This document shows positions 7,716 through 13,735 of a stretch of DNA of 14,319 nucleotides, one piece after another. The notes beneath the pieces were generated by a model. The model saw only the letters and a program-made list of their open reading frames with translations, was not told the origin of the DNA and did not search any database. The position numbers and the translations under genes were made by a program. This DNA comes from Flavobacteriaceae bacterium (GTDB lineage Bacteria; Bacteroidota; Bacteroidia; Flavobacteriales; Flavobacteriaceae). The stretch spans positions 12,128-26,446 of the forward strand of contig NZZF01000038.1 of assembly GCA_002702385.1 (NCBI GenBank). Direction: 5' to 3'. Numbering within the stretch: position 1 is the first letter of the stretch; the number at the start of each line of letters is the position of its first letter.

Positions 7716-8680
7716 AAAGAAGGAGTTTTTTAAAAAGCAGTTTTCTATTAAGTAATTCAGTATTAATACCTGAAAACTTTTTATTCAATAATAAACCAAA
7801 CCTAAAAGTTGGAATTATTGCAGATGTCCATCAAGACATAATTTTTGATGGAACCAAAAGAATTAAAAAATTTTTGAAAGATGCAAATAAGTTTAATGTA
7901 GATTTTGTAATTCAGCTTGGAGATTTCGCACTTCCAAGAAAGGTCAACCAAAAATTTATTAATAATTGGAATAATTATAAAGGATCAAAGTATCATGTAT
8001 TGGGTAATCATGATATGGTTGATTTTGGTTTTAAAAAACATGAAACTATGAAGTGGTGGGGAATGAATAAGAGATATTATTCTTTTGATAAAGGTGGACT
8101 TCACTTTATTGTACTAGATGGGAATGATAAAAATCCAGGTGATTGGAACGAGTACTATTATAGATATATTGGTGCTGAACAAAAGAACTGGCTTGAAAAT
8201 GATTTAAGAAATACTAAACTACCAGTAATAATTTTCAGTCATCAAAGTTTAGATGCTAACTATGGTGTCAAAAACAGAATTGAAATTAGAAAAATAATCG
8301 AGGATATTAAATTTGAAAATGGAGTCCAAAAAGTTATAGCATGTATTAGCGGTCATCATCATGATGATTACAATCAATCAATCAACGGAATAAATTACGT
8401 ACATATAAATAGTGCATCATATAAATGGGTTGGTGATAAATATAAGTTTTCAAGATTCTCTAAAAAAATTGAAAACAAATTCCCTTCAATAATTAAAACT
8501 TGTCCATATAAAGACTCTTTATATACATTTATGACCTGTGATTTTAGTAAAGGTGAAATTAGATTTGAAGAAAAAATATCGGAGTATATAAAACCATCAC
8601 CAACTGATTTAGGCATTCCTAATTCTGAACAAATGAATCCCTTAATATCTGAAATGAAGTTTAAATACTCTAAGGATTAA
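7712..8680 (+). CDS. Tat-type calcineurin-like metallophosphoesterase
   Basis: A 322-residue protein starting at TTG (7712), which overlaps the TGA of the M24 gene (TTGA). The start is supported because it yields a twin-arginine signal, KRRSFLKSSFLL, immediately. Phosphoesterase motifs (PF00149): D38-x-H40 (IIADVHQD), GD at 70-71 (IQLGDFALP), GNHD at 98-101 (YHVLGNHDMVDFG), H177 (VIIFSHQSL) and G-H-H-H at 214-217 (CISGHHHDD). All dinuclear metal ligands of the family are present. The hydrophobic part of the Tat signal is short, but folded-metalloenzyme export fits the family. The substrate is unknown; phosphodiesters or phosphomonoesters in the periplasm are likely. It closes the plus-strand group and is convergent with the small-gene cluster, with no clear terminator between them. 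Confidence 0.9.
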   Translation: MKRRSFLKSSFLLSNSVLIPENFLFNNKPNLKVGIIADVHQDIIFDGTKRIKKFLKDANKFNVDFVIQLGDFALPRKVNQKFINNWNNYKGSKYHVLGNHDMVDFGFKKHETMKWWGMNKRYYSFDKGGLHFIVLDGNDKNPGDWNEYYYRYIGAEQKNWLENDLRNTKLPVIIFSHQSLDANYGVKNRIEIRKIIEDIKFENGVQKVIACISGHHHDDYNQSINGINYVHINSASYKWVGDKYKFSRFSKKIENKFPSIIKTCPYKDSLYTFMTCDFSKGEIRFEEKISEYIKPSPTDLGIPNSEQMNPLISEMKFKYSKD

Positions 8681-8685
8681 TTTTT

Positions 8686-8808
8686 TCATTTATTTATTAT
8701 ACATTCGCATTTCCTATTTGAATTGGTTTGATTGATTGCTATGGTTGGCTCTCTTTCGAACCTTTTCGCTTTTATATCAAAATCTAAAAATAGAATTAGT
8801 TTTTTCAT
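8686..8808 (-). CDS. Possible 40-residue peptide at the end of the small-gene cluster
   Basis: ATG at 8808, 8 bp after the stop of the 44-residue gene, opening MKKLILFLDFDIKAKRFERE and ending with a Cys-x-Cys (KCECIINK). No family is recognised. Support is only its position and spacing in the series of small ORFs on the same strand. In sequence this AT-rich a 40-codon frame can arise by chance. Confidence 0.3.
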   Translation of the reverse strand: MKKLILFLDFDIKAKRFEREPTIAINQTNSNRKCECIINK

Positions 8809-8816
8809 TTTATCTT

Positions 8817-8951
8817 TTAATTAATAAAATAACACACAATTAATCCTCCAATTATCAAACCTTTTATGAAAGAAATCCAATAAACCTGATAATGAGAAAG
8901 TCCCCACGATTTTCGGATTCTTTCTACTTGTTTTTTGTGCCAATTAATCAT
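8817..8951 (-). CDS. 44-residue small membrane protein
   Basis: Reads MINWHKKQVERIRKSWGLSH, then YQVYWISFIKGLIIGGLIVCYFIN and stop. It has a basic amphipathic N-half (many Lys, Arg and Trp) and one hydrophobic C-terminal helix (about residues 24-43, WISFIKGLIIGGLIVCYF), which would give a single-pass or tail-anchored inner-membrane protein. Its ATG follows directly on the TAA of the cysteine-rich peptide (TAAATG, no gap), which suggests translational coupling. The non-random composition and the coupling favour a real gene; the function is unknown. Confidence 0.55.
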   Translation of the reverse strand: MINWHKKQVERIRKSWGLSHYQVYWISFIKGLIIGGLIVCYFIN

Positions 8952-9017
8952 TTAACAGTCACAGCAGTTGCAAGAACATGAGTTGTTACAATTACAATTT
9001 TTACAATTACAATCCAT
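8952..9017 (-). CDS. 21-residue cysteine-dense peptide (metallothionein-like)
   Basis: ATG at 9017, TAA at 8952-8954. Of 21 residues, nine are Cys (positions 3, 5, 8, 10, 14, 16, 18, 19, 21); the others are Asn, Asp, Ser and Lys with no aromatic or aliphatic residue after Met1. C-x-C pairs recur with a period of about five residues (CNCKN, CNCNN, then SCSCN, CCDC). This composition is that of metal-binding peptides such as metallothioneins, but it is far shorter than known bacterial SmtA-type proteins (about 56 residues). It sits 18 bp after the Kazal lipoprotein gene and directly abuts the ATG of the 44-residue gene. No signal peptide, so it would be cytoplasmic if made. I cannot exclude a chance ORF, but nine TGT/TGC codons in such AT-rich DNA are unexpected. 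Confidence 0.5.
   Translation of the reverse strand: MDCNCKNCNCNNSCSCNCCDC
8986..9013. repeat. 13-bp direct repeat inside the cysteine-rich peptide gene
   Basis: TTACAATTACAAT occurs at 8986-8998 and again at 9001-9013, a 15-bp period equal to five codons. On the coding strand it encodes the two CNC units, so the peptide appears to have grown by tandem duplication. Confidence 0.85.
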
Positions 9018-9035
9018 AATATTAACTCAAGATAC

Positions 9036-9275
9036 TTAAAAATTACATTTTTCACCAGAATCTTTATTTGTAGACTTCCATTTAAGATTTCCTTCTCTTT
9101 CTGCCTGACAGGCATTGCCATATACTAAATCATTACAAGCACAAACAGGTTTATATTCTTCAGTACAAATTCTATCTGGGTCAGGAGACACAAAACAATC
9201 TCCTATAATATCATCATTTCCTGAACAAGAAAATATAAATGGTATAAGCAGTAATAGTAGAATTAATTTTTTCAT
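9036..9275 (-). CDS. Kazal-type protease-inhibitor lipoprotein
   Basis: A 79-residue protein with lipoprotein signal MKKLILLLLLIPFIFSC (Cys17). After a short acidic spacer, residues 27-77 form a Kazal-like domain: Cys27, Cys37, Cys45, Cys47, Cys56 and Cys77, with the signature PVCACNDLVYGNACQAER (44-61; PVC-G/A-C then Y-G-N-x-C). Six cysteines could give three disulfides. Bacterial Kazal lipoproteins are expected to sit at the outer membrane and inhibit serine proteases; the target here is unknown (candidates are environmental, predator, host or the cell's own secreted proteases). Its ATG overlaps the TGA of the 58-residue gene upstream (ATGA), and an AAGGAG lies at 9278-9283, though very close to the start. 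Confidence 0.88.
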   Translation of the reverse strand: MKKLILLLLLIPFIFSCSGNDDIIGDCFVSPDPDRICTEEYKPVCACNDLVYGNACQAEREGNLKWKSTNKDSGEKCNF

Positions 9276-9448
9276 TTCTCCTTAGTTATGTTTTTTAAAA
9301 AACCTGGCATAATCCATAACCCAAAAAACAAACAACTAAAAAAAATTACCTCACTCCAATCATCTTCCATAATATAATATACTATGAACCCAATCATTAT
9401 AGTGCCAGTAATTATACTAACCATTTTTACAAGTCTATTTTTATTCAT
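9272..9448 (-). CDS. 58-residue two-TM small membrane protein
   Basis: ATG at 9448, TGA at 9272-9274. It begins MNKNRLVKMVSIITGTIMIG and carries two hydrophobic segments (about residues 7-26 and 34-50) separated by an acidic turn (MEDDWSE), then a basic end (KNITKEK). This is a classic small inner-membrane hairpin protein. It overlaps the Kazal lipoprotein gene by ATGA and lies 29 bp after the RidA lipoprotein gene, so it is part of the minus-strand series. No family is recognised. Confidence 0.7.
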   Translation of the reverse strand: MNKNRLVKMVSIITGTIMIGFIVYYIMEDDWSEVIFFSCLFFGLWIMPGFLKNITKEK

Positions 9449-9477
9449 TCAATAATTCTAGAATTGTTAAATCAATT

Positions 9478-10023
9478 TTATTCAACCTCAACTATCATAT
9501 CAATCTCAACCGCAATATTTGAAGGTAAAGAATTCATACCAACAGCTGCTCTTGTGTGCTTTCCTTTATCACCAAAAACTTCAACTAAAAGATCAGAACA
9601 TCCATTAACAACTTTTGGATGATCCGTGAATTCGGATGAAGCATTTACCATCCCAGTAACTCTTACTATTCTTTTTACTTTACTCAAATCACCAATAGAA
9701 GCTTTTAAAGTTGAGATTAAGTTTATTGCAGTTAATCTTGCAGCATTATAGCCATCTTCAATTGTAAGATTTTGTCCAACCTTCCCTTTAATATATTCAC
9801 CATTGCTTTGAAGAGGACCTTTGCCTGAAATAAACAAAAGATTGCCAACTTGAACAGTATTTACATAATTAGCCACGGGACTTGAAGGTGTAGAAAGTTC
9901 AATCCCAAGCTCTTGTAGTTTTGTTTCTGGACTTGTTGTATTTAAACTTTCCTTTTCAGCTTCAACACAACTTGTAATTAATAATAACGAAACAAATAAT
10001 GATAGAAATAATTTTATTTTCAT
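9478..10023 (-). CDS. RidA/YjgF-family lipoprotein (PF14588-like)
   Basis: A 181-residue protein with lipoprotein signal ending LLLITSC (Cys19). Residues about 35-180 form a RidA/YjgF fold of the chorismate-mutase-like 'YjgF_endoribonc' subgroup: NTVQVGNLLFISGKGP (55-70), the helix DGYNAARLTAINLISTLKA, VKRIVRVTGMVNAS and HTRAAVGMNSLPSNIAVEID (156-175). The arginine equivalent to the catalytic Arg of RidA imine deaminases (R105 in E. coli) is R158, and E173 matches the conserved Glu. RidA proteins hydrolyse reactive 2-aminoacrylate-type enamines/imines to 2-oxo acids. A lipidated, periplasm-facing RidA is unusual. It lies 5 bp downstream of the PLP enzyme gene, consistent with handling that enzyme's product. 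Confidence 0.88.
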   Translation of the reverse strand: MKIKLFLSLFVSLLLITSCVEAEKESLNTTSPETKLQELGIELSTPSSPVANYVNTVQVGNLLFISGKGPLQSNGEYIKGKVGQNLTIEDGYNAARLTAINLISTLKASIGDLSKVKRIVRVTGMVNASSEFTDHPKVVNGCSDLLVEVFGDKGKHTRAAVGMNSLPSNIAVEIDMIVEVE

Positions 10024-10028
10024 ATGAA

Positions 10029-11243
10029 TTAGATTTTATGTGATTTTAGAATTTTTTTAATTTTTTTAGCAACAATTTTTTCTTGCCCTGGAACCATCAT
10101 CCATGTTGTAATTCCAATTTCATTTTTGTTACCAACAGTTTCGATTGAAGGCGAACCTTCTCTCAAAATTTTTCTAACATTATCCGGACTAATATTAACT
10201 TTTGATTCATCCCAACGGATTTTTAAACTAGGAACATGATTAGCGTGAGGGGGAACATGAATAGTTGTTTCAACTCCACTTATAGATTTTGCAGATTCAC
10301 TGATTAAATCAATTTGATCCTCCCACATTTTCCATTCAGCTTGGTGATCCTTACTTAAATAGAGTTCTAATGCAGCAAGCATTCCTAAGACTTCTTCTTT
10401 ATTGACTTTCATCCCTCTACCAATTGTTTCACCCCTTGGAGGTGTATGTAATCTAGCTGCTTCAATATATTCTTTTTTGCCAAGTAATAATCCAGCACTT
10501 TGTGGTCCACGAAGACCTTTACCACCAGAAAAAGCTACCATGTCAAATCCTATTCTAGTAAATTTAAATAGGTTATCAACTGGAGGAACATCAGCGGCAC
10601 AATCTATAAAAGTTGGGATGTTATGTTTTTTTCCAAGACTTACAAATTCTTCCCATTTAATGTCCCCTCTGTCTGTATTAGCATTTAAAAACCATAACAT
10701 TGCAGTTTTTTTATTAATTGCATTTTCAAGTTCTTCAGCAGTTTTTACTTTGACTAGTTTAGCACCTACATTAGTCAATGCTTGTGCATAACCGATCGTA
10801 TGAGATTCTTGTAAAATAACTTCATTTCTAAGACCAGTAGTATCAGGCAGTTGTTTAATTTTTTTTGGATCTTTTCCGCTCATTACCCCAGCCATAGCAA
10901 TACTCATTGCCCCAAAGCAACCAGATGAAACAGTCGCATATTCACATTCAAGAAGTTCAGCAATTCTTTCACCAACTTTATCTTGCAGTTCATCAAGGTT
11001 GACATATTCTAATGATCCATAATTAATAGCATCGATAACTTCTTTAGGCATAAGAGAACCCGTCATGGAAGTATAGGTGCCTGCAGCATTAATAAATGTT
11101 CTAATTCCTAATTCCTTGAAATAATCTCTATTTAGCTTAACTAAATTTCCATTTTGATAAGTCAATAATTCATTGCTTGACAAAACACCTCCAATGAAAG
11201 GAATGCTGATTAATGATTTTAATGCTTTACGTCTTGTTCCCAT
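10029..11243 (-). CDS. SelA/DgaE-related PLP-dependent lyase with Tat-type signal
   Basis: A 404-residue fold-type I PLP enzyme. The N-terminus MGTRRKALKSLISIPFIGGV looks like a Tat signal (twin Arg at 4-5, then a hydrophobic stretch), as expected for a cofactor-loaded enzyme exported folded. The catalytic part starts about residue 45 (GIRTFINAAGTYTSMTGSLMP), with VSSGCFGAMSIAMAG as phosphate-binding loop (105-119), PTFIDCAADVPP with D214 contacting the pyridine N, and FSGGKGLRGPQSAG with K242 as the Schiff-base lysine. This GGKGLRGPQ block groups it with SelA-related lyases such as D-glucosaminate-6-phosphate ammonia-lyase (DgaE) and the 'SelA_rel' family, not with true selenocysteine synthase. 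Likely reaction: elimination of ammonia or water from an amino acid or amino sugar acid. Genes for RidA proteins flank it on both sides (9 bp and 5 bp gaps). Confidence 0.87.
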   Translation of the reverse strand: MGTRRKALKSLISIPFIGGVLSSNELLTYQNGNLVKLNRDYFKELGIRTFINAAGTYTSMTGSLMPKEVIDAINYGSLEYVNLDELQDKVGERIAELLECEYATVSSGCFGAMSIAMAGVMSGKDPKKIKQLPDTTGLRNEVILQESHTIGYAQALTNVGAKLVKVKTAEELENAINKKTAMLWFLNANTDRGDIKWEEFVSLGKKHNIPTFIDCAADVPPVDNLFKFTRIGFDMVAFSGGKGLRGPQSAGLLLGKKEYIEAARLHTPPRGETIGRGMKVNKEEVLGMLAALELYLSKDHQAEWKMWEDQIDLISESAKSISGVETTIHVPPHANHVPSLKIRWDESKVNISPDNVRKILREGSPSIETVGNKNEIGITTWMMVPGQEKIVAKKIKKILKSHKI

Positions 11244-11252
11244 AATTATAAA

Positions 11253-11708
11253 TTAATCTAGTGATGCAATACAGTCTATTTCAACTAGAGAGTTACCTGG
11301 AACTCCACCGTAGGTTGCTACGGTTGTTCTTACAGGAGGGTTTTTACCAAACCTTCCTCTATAAACTTGATTCATTGCTTTATAGTCAGCTAAATCAGCT
11401 AAGTAGACATTTACTTTTAAAACCTTTTCCATGGAAGATCCATTTTTTATAAGTGCTTTTTCAATTTCTTTAAGAACATGATCGGTATGATCTTTAATAT
11501 CTCCTTCAAAATGAGCTCCTTTTCCTGCAATATAAAGTGTATTTCCATGTTTAACTGCACTTGAAAATAAAGGATAATCTTGATCAGTAATTAAATCACT
11601 AGCTATTTTTTTTGTTTTACTTTCTGATGCCGACAAGCTAGAAATTCCAAAAATTCCAGCTAATCCGACTGTAAATTTCTTTAGTATTGATCTTCTATTA
11701 TTTTTCAT
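11253..11708 (-). CDS. RidA-family protein with Tat-type signal
   Basis: A 151-residue protein. MKNNRRSILKKFTVGLAGIF followed by GISSLSASES is a clear Tat signal (N-R-R-S-I-L-K-K, hydrophobic core, S-x-S-A end). From about residue 40 it is a canonical RidA: PLFSSAVKHGNTLYIAGKG, DHTDHVLKEIEKALIKNG, VLKVNVYLADLADYKAMNQ and PVRTTVATYGGVPGNSLVEI. R127 matches the catalytic Arg and E143 the conserved Glu, so imine deaminase activity is expected. It belongs to a different RidA subgroup from the lipoprotein at 9478. The gene is 9 bp ahead of the PLP enzyme gene and 19 bp after the RraA-like gene, in one operon. RidA is normally cytosolic, so the Tat signal is noteworthy. Confidence 0.9.
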   Translation of the reverse strand: MKNNRRSILKKFTVGLAGIFGISSLSASESKTKKIASDLITDQDYPLFSSAVKHGNTLYIAGKGAHFEGDIKDHTDHVLKEIEKALIKNGSSMEKVLKVNVYLADLADYKAMNQVYRGRFGKNPPVRTTVATYGGVPGNSLVEIDCIASLD

Positions 11709-11727
11709 ATTAATTTATTTTAAAATT

Positions 11728-12654
11728 TTACCAAGTTCTTTTTTTAAGTAATTCTTTTATTTGTTCTTTAGGAACAGGAAGTTCATCAACATTTTTTTCA
11801 AGCCATTTTGAAAAATCTTTTTCAATTTCATCTGACCACTTATTGTCAATTTGACCAGGCGTGTAAACGCCTTCTTTTAATCTAGTGATTCCAAACAAGT
11901 CACGTAATCTTACTACTTCTGATGTAGTAACAACTTTTTCAGCTAAATGAGCAGGAATAAAAATTACACCAGTTTTTTTTGCAAGTACTACATCACCAGG
12001 CATAACACTAGCTGCACCTATCCTGACAGGATAATTAATGCTTAACAACATTACTTCTTTTAAAAAAGAAGGATCCCATCCCTTTACAAAAGCATTAAAA
12101 CCATCGATTTTTGACAATCCTTCCATGTCTCTACTAGATGCATTAAAAACAACACCTGTTTTAGATTTTGCATATATTGCATTTCCAAGATTATCTCCAA
12201 TTAAGGTTCCATCAACAATTTTCCCAAATCCATCAGCAACATAAACATCATATTCAACTAACCTATCAATAGGCCATGAATTAGTATTTCCAATTTCTCC
12301 ACTTTCTATTCCAGTTTTTTTGATCTGATTTGAAACATCTGGTCTATTTGGTAAATATTGCACTGTCAATGCTCTTCCGACGAAAGGAGAATCTTCATGT
12401 AGAGGTTGCCAATTTCCTTCAAATTGATTTAGATAGCCTTCATTTTTTAAAACAACCCAAGCTTCTTCAATAGATACTTGTTTCATTCTTTCAAGAATAG
12501 ACTTTGAAACTTTTGGCCTTCCATCATTGAACCTCTCTCCCTCCCAATTGGAAGTAAGTTCTATCATTTGTTTTTTTGATAAATTTTGTGAATACGTAAA
12601 CGATATACTAGCTAATAAAAAAAGACCTATAATTAAGTTTAATATTTTTTTCAT
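11728..12654 (-). CDS. Exported RraA-like aldolase/decarboxylase-family protein
   Basis: A 308-residue protein with Sec signal MKKILNLIIGLFLLASISFT and a YSQ cleavage site (about residue 23). Residues about 45-270 match the RraA/4-hydroxy-4-methyl-2-oxoglutarate (HMG) aldolase family: FVGRALTVQYLP (91-102), VYVADGFGKIVDGTLIGDNLGN with G153-D154, TGVVFNASSRDMEGL with R175-D176, PVRIGAASVMPGDVVLAKKTGVIFIP (209-234; D221). R175 and D176 correspond to the pyruvate-binding Arg and metal-binding Asp of HMG/oxaloacetate aldolases, which argues for an enzyme that splits or decarboxylates a 2-oxo acid, rather than the RNase E inhibitor role of E. coli RraA. A periplasmic location is unusual. It lies 2 bp after the transporter gene. 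Confidence 0.87.
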   Translation of the reverse strand: MKKILNLIIGLFLLASISFTYSQNLSKKQMIELTSNWEGERFNDGRPKVSKSILERMKQVSIEEAWVVLKNEGYLNQFEGNWQPLHEDSPFVGRALTVQYLPNRPDVSNQIKKTGIESGEIGNTNSWPIDRLVEYDVYVADGFGKIVDGTLIGDNLGNAIYAKSKTGVVFNASSRDMEGLSKIDGFNAFVKGWDPSFLKEVMLLSINYPVRIGAASVMPGDVVLAKKTGVIFIPAHLAEKVVTTSEVVRLRDLFGITRLKEGVYTPGQIDNKWSDEIEKDFSKWLEKNVDELPVPKEQIKELLKKRTW

Positions 12655-12656
12655 TG

Positions 12657-13733
12657 TTATTTTTTTATTGATTTATCTCTCCACCATGTTGCCAATGAAG
12701 ATCCTGAAATGTTCATCCACGGACCAAATATCGCAGGCGCTAATCCTACTGTAGAAATTTTACCCATCTCTAGCGCAATACCAGTAGCTAATCCGCCGTT
12801 TTGCATTCCTACTTCAAACGCAATTGTTCTACAGTCTTGCTCTTTCATTTTAAACAATCTACATCCCCAATATCCAAGTAGATATCCTAATAAGTTATGA
12901 ATTATTGCTGCAAGAATCAAAAATCCTCCAATTGTAAGTAATGAGTCTCTTCCGGCTGCTGTTATAATCATAATAATTATTGCAATACCAGCCATTGAAA
13001 TAATAGGCATAGATTTATCTAGCCATTTTGCTTTTCCGTGAAAGAAATAATTAAATACAAGACCTAAAAAAACAGGTACAATTACAATTTTAAGTATTGA
13101 AATCATCATTCCAACAAAATCTATTGGAACGAATGATCCAGCTAAATATTTCATTAAAAATGGAGTCATGATTGGAGCAAGCAAGGTTGCAAAGGCAGTA
13201 AGAGTTACTGATAAGGCTATATTTGCTTTTGCTAAATAAGCCATAACATTTGATGCAAGACCACTAGGTGAAGAACCAATTAATATTACTCCTGCAGCAA
13301 TTTCAGCTGGAAAATTAAAAATTGATGCTAATGTAAAACCTAAAACAGGCATTATTGAAAACTGACATACCAGTCCTATAAATACACCCTTCGGCATTTT
13401 AATTACTCCGTAAAAGTCTTTAAAACTCATAGCAGTTCCCATTCCAAACATTATTATTTGTAATAAAGGAACAATTAGTTTTTTCATTTCAAAACCATTT
13501 AATTCCACAAAGTATTTTGGATAATACATTGAAATACTAACTGCTGCAAAAATTAATACTGTGAAGGAAAACCCTTTATATTTTTCAGTAGTGTTGAGGC
13601 TGATTGAAAGTAAAATGAGAAATAATATTAGCATTGGACCAGTACTAATAAAATCACTTGTAAAAAATGAGATAATTGTTAGAATTAATGAAACTCCTGT
13701 GATGATTGATAATATTTTTGATAAATTTTTCAT
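12657..13733 (-). CDS. BASS-family (bile acid:Na+ symporter-like) transporter
   Basis: A 358-residue polytopic membrane protein counted from the ATG at 13733 (MKNLSKILSI), 2 bp after the stop of the amidohydrolase; an ATG at 13748 (MGRIT) would add five residues and overlap that gene. About 10 hydrophobic helices. BASS/SBF (PF01758) signatures with likely Na+ ligands: QFSIMPVLGF (Q124), SSPSGLASNVMAYLAKAN (N162) followed by SVTLTAFATLLAP, and FEVGMQNGGLATGIAL (E307, Q311), then GLAPAIFGPWMNISGSSLA. All residues of the two-sodium site that I can place are present, so active Na+-coupled uptake is expected. Relatives move bile acids, pyruvate and other organic anions. Here it most likely imports an organic acid, or a product of the adjacent enzymes. 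Confidence 0.9.
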   Translation of the reverse strand: MKNLSKILSIITGVSLILTIISFFTSDFISTGPMLILFLILLSISLNTTEKYKGFSFTVLIFAAVSISMYYPKYFVELNGFEMKKLIVPLLQIIMFGMGTAMSFKDFYGVIKMPKGVFIGLVCQFSIMPVLGFTLASIFNFPAEIAAGVILIGSSPSGLASNVMAYLAKANIALSVTLTAFATLLAPIMTPFLMKYLAGSFVPIDFVGMMISILKIVIVPVFLGLVFNYFFHGKAKWLDKSMPIISMAGIAIIIMIITAAGRDSLLTIGGFLILAAIIHNLLGYLLGYWGCRLFKMKEQDCRTIAFEVGMQNGGLATGIALEMGKISTVGLAPAIFGPWMNISGSSLATWWRDKSIKK

Positions 13734-13735
13734 AG

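Noticed and set aside
8735..8765. A GGTTCGAA stretch on the minus strand resembling a tRNA T-loop
   Set aside because: No acceptor, D or anticodon arms can be folded around it, and the arms flanking the loop do not pair.
8740..8826. Plus-strand 27-codon frame starting MVGSLSNLFAF
   Set aside because: It overlaps the minus-strand small-gene series and has no motif, spacing or coupling to support it.
9036..9275. Reading the Cys-rich 79-residue lipoprotein as another metallothionein
   Set aside because: Cys spacing and the PVC...YGNAC signature fit a Kazal domain with disulfides, and the lipoprotein signal puts it outside the cytoplasm.
10402..10791. A 129-codon plus-strand frame opposite the PLP enzyme
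   Set aside because: It is antisense to conserved catalytic motifs (K242, D214) and reads as a low-complexity reverse translation.
10029..11243. Annotation as selenocysteine synthase (selA)
   Set aside because: No selB, selC or selD gene is seen nearby, the protein is shorter than SelA and carries an export signal, and the context (amidohydrolase, RidA, RraA) fits a DgaE-type lyase.
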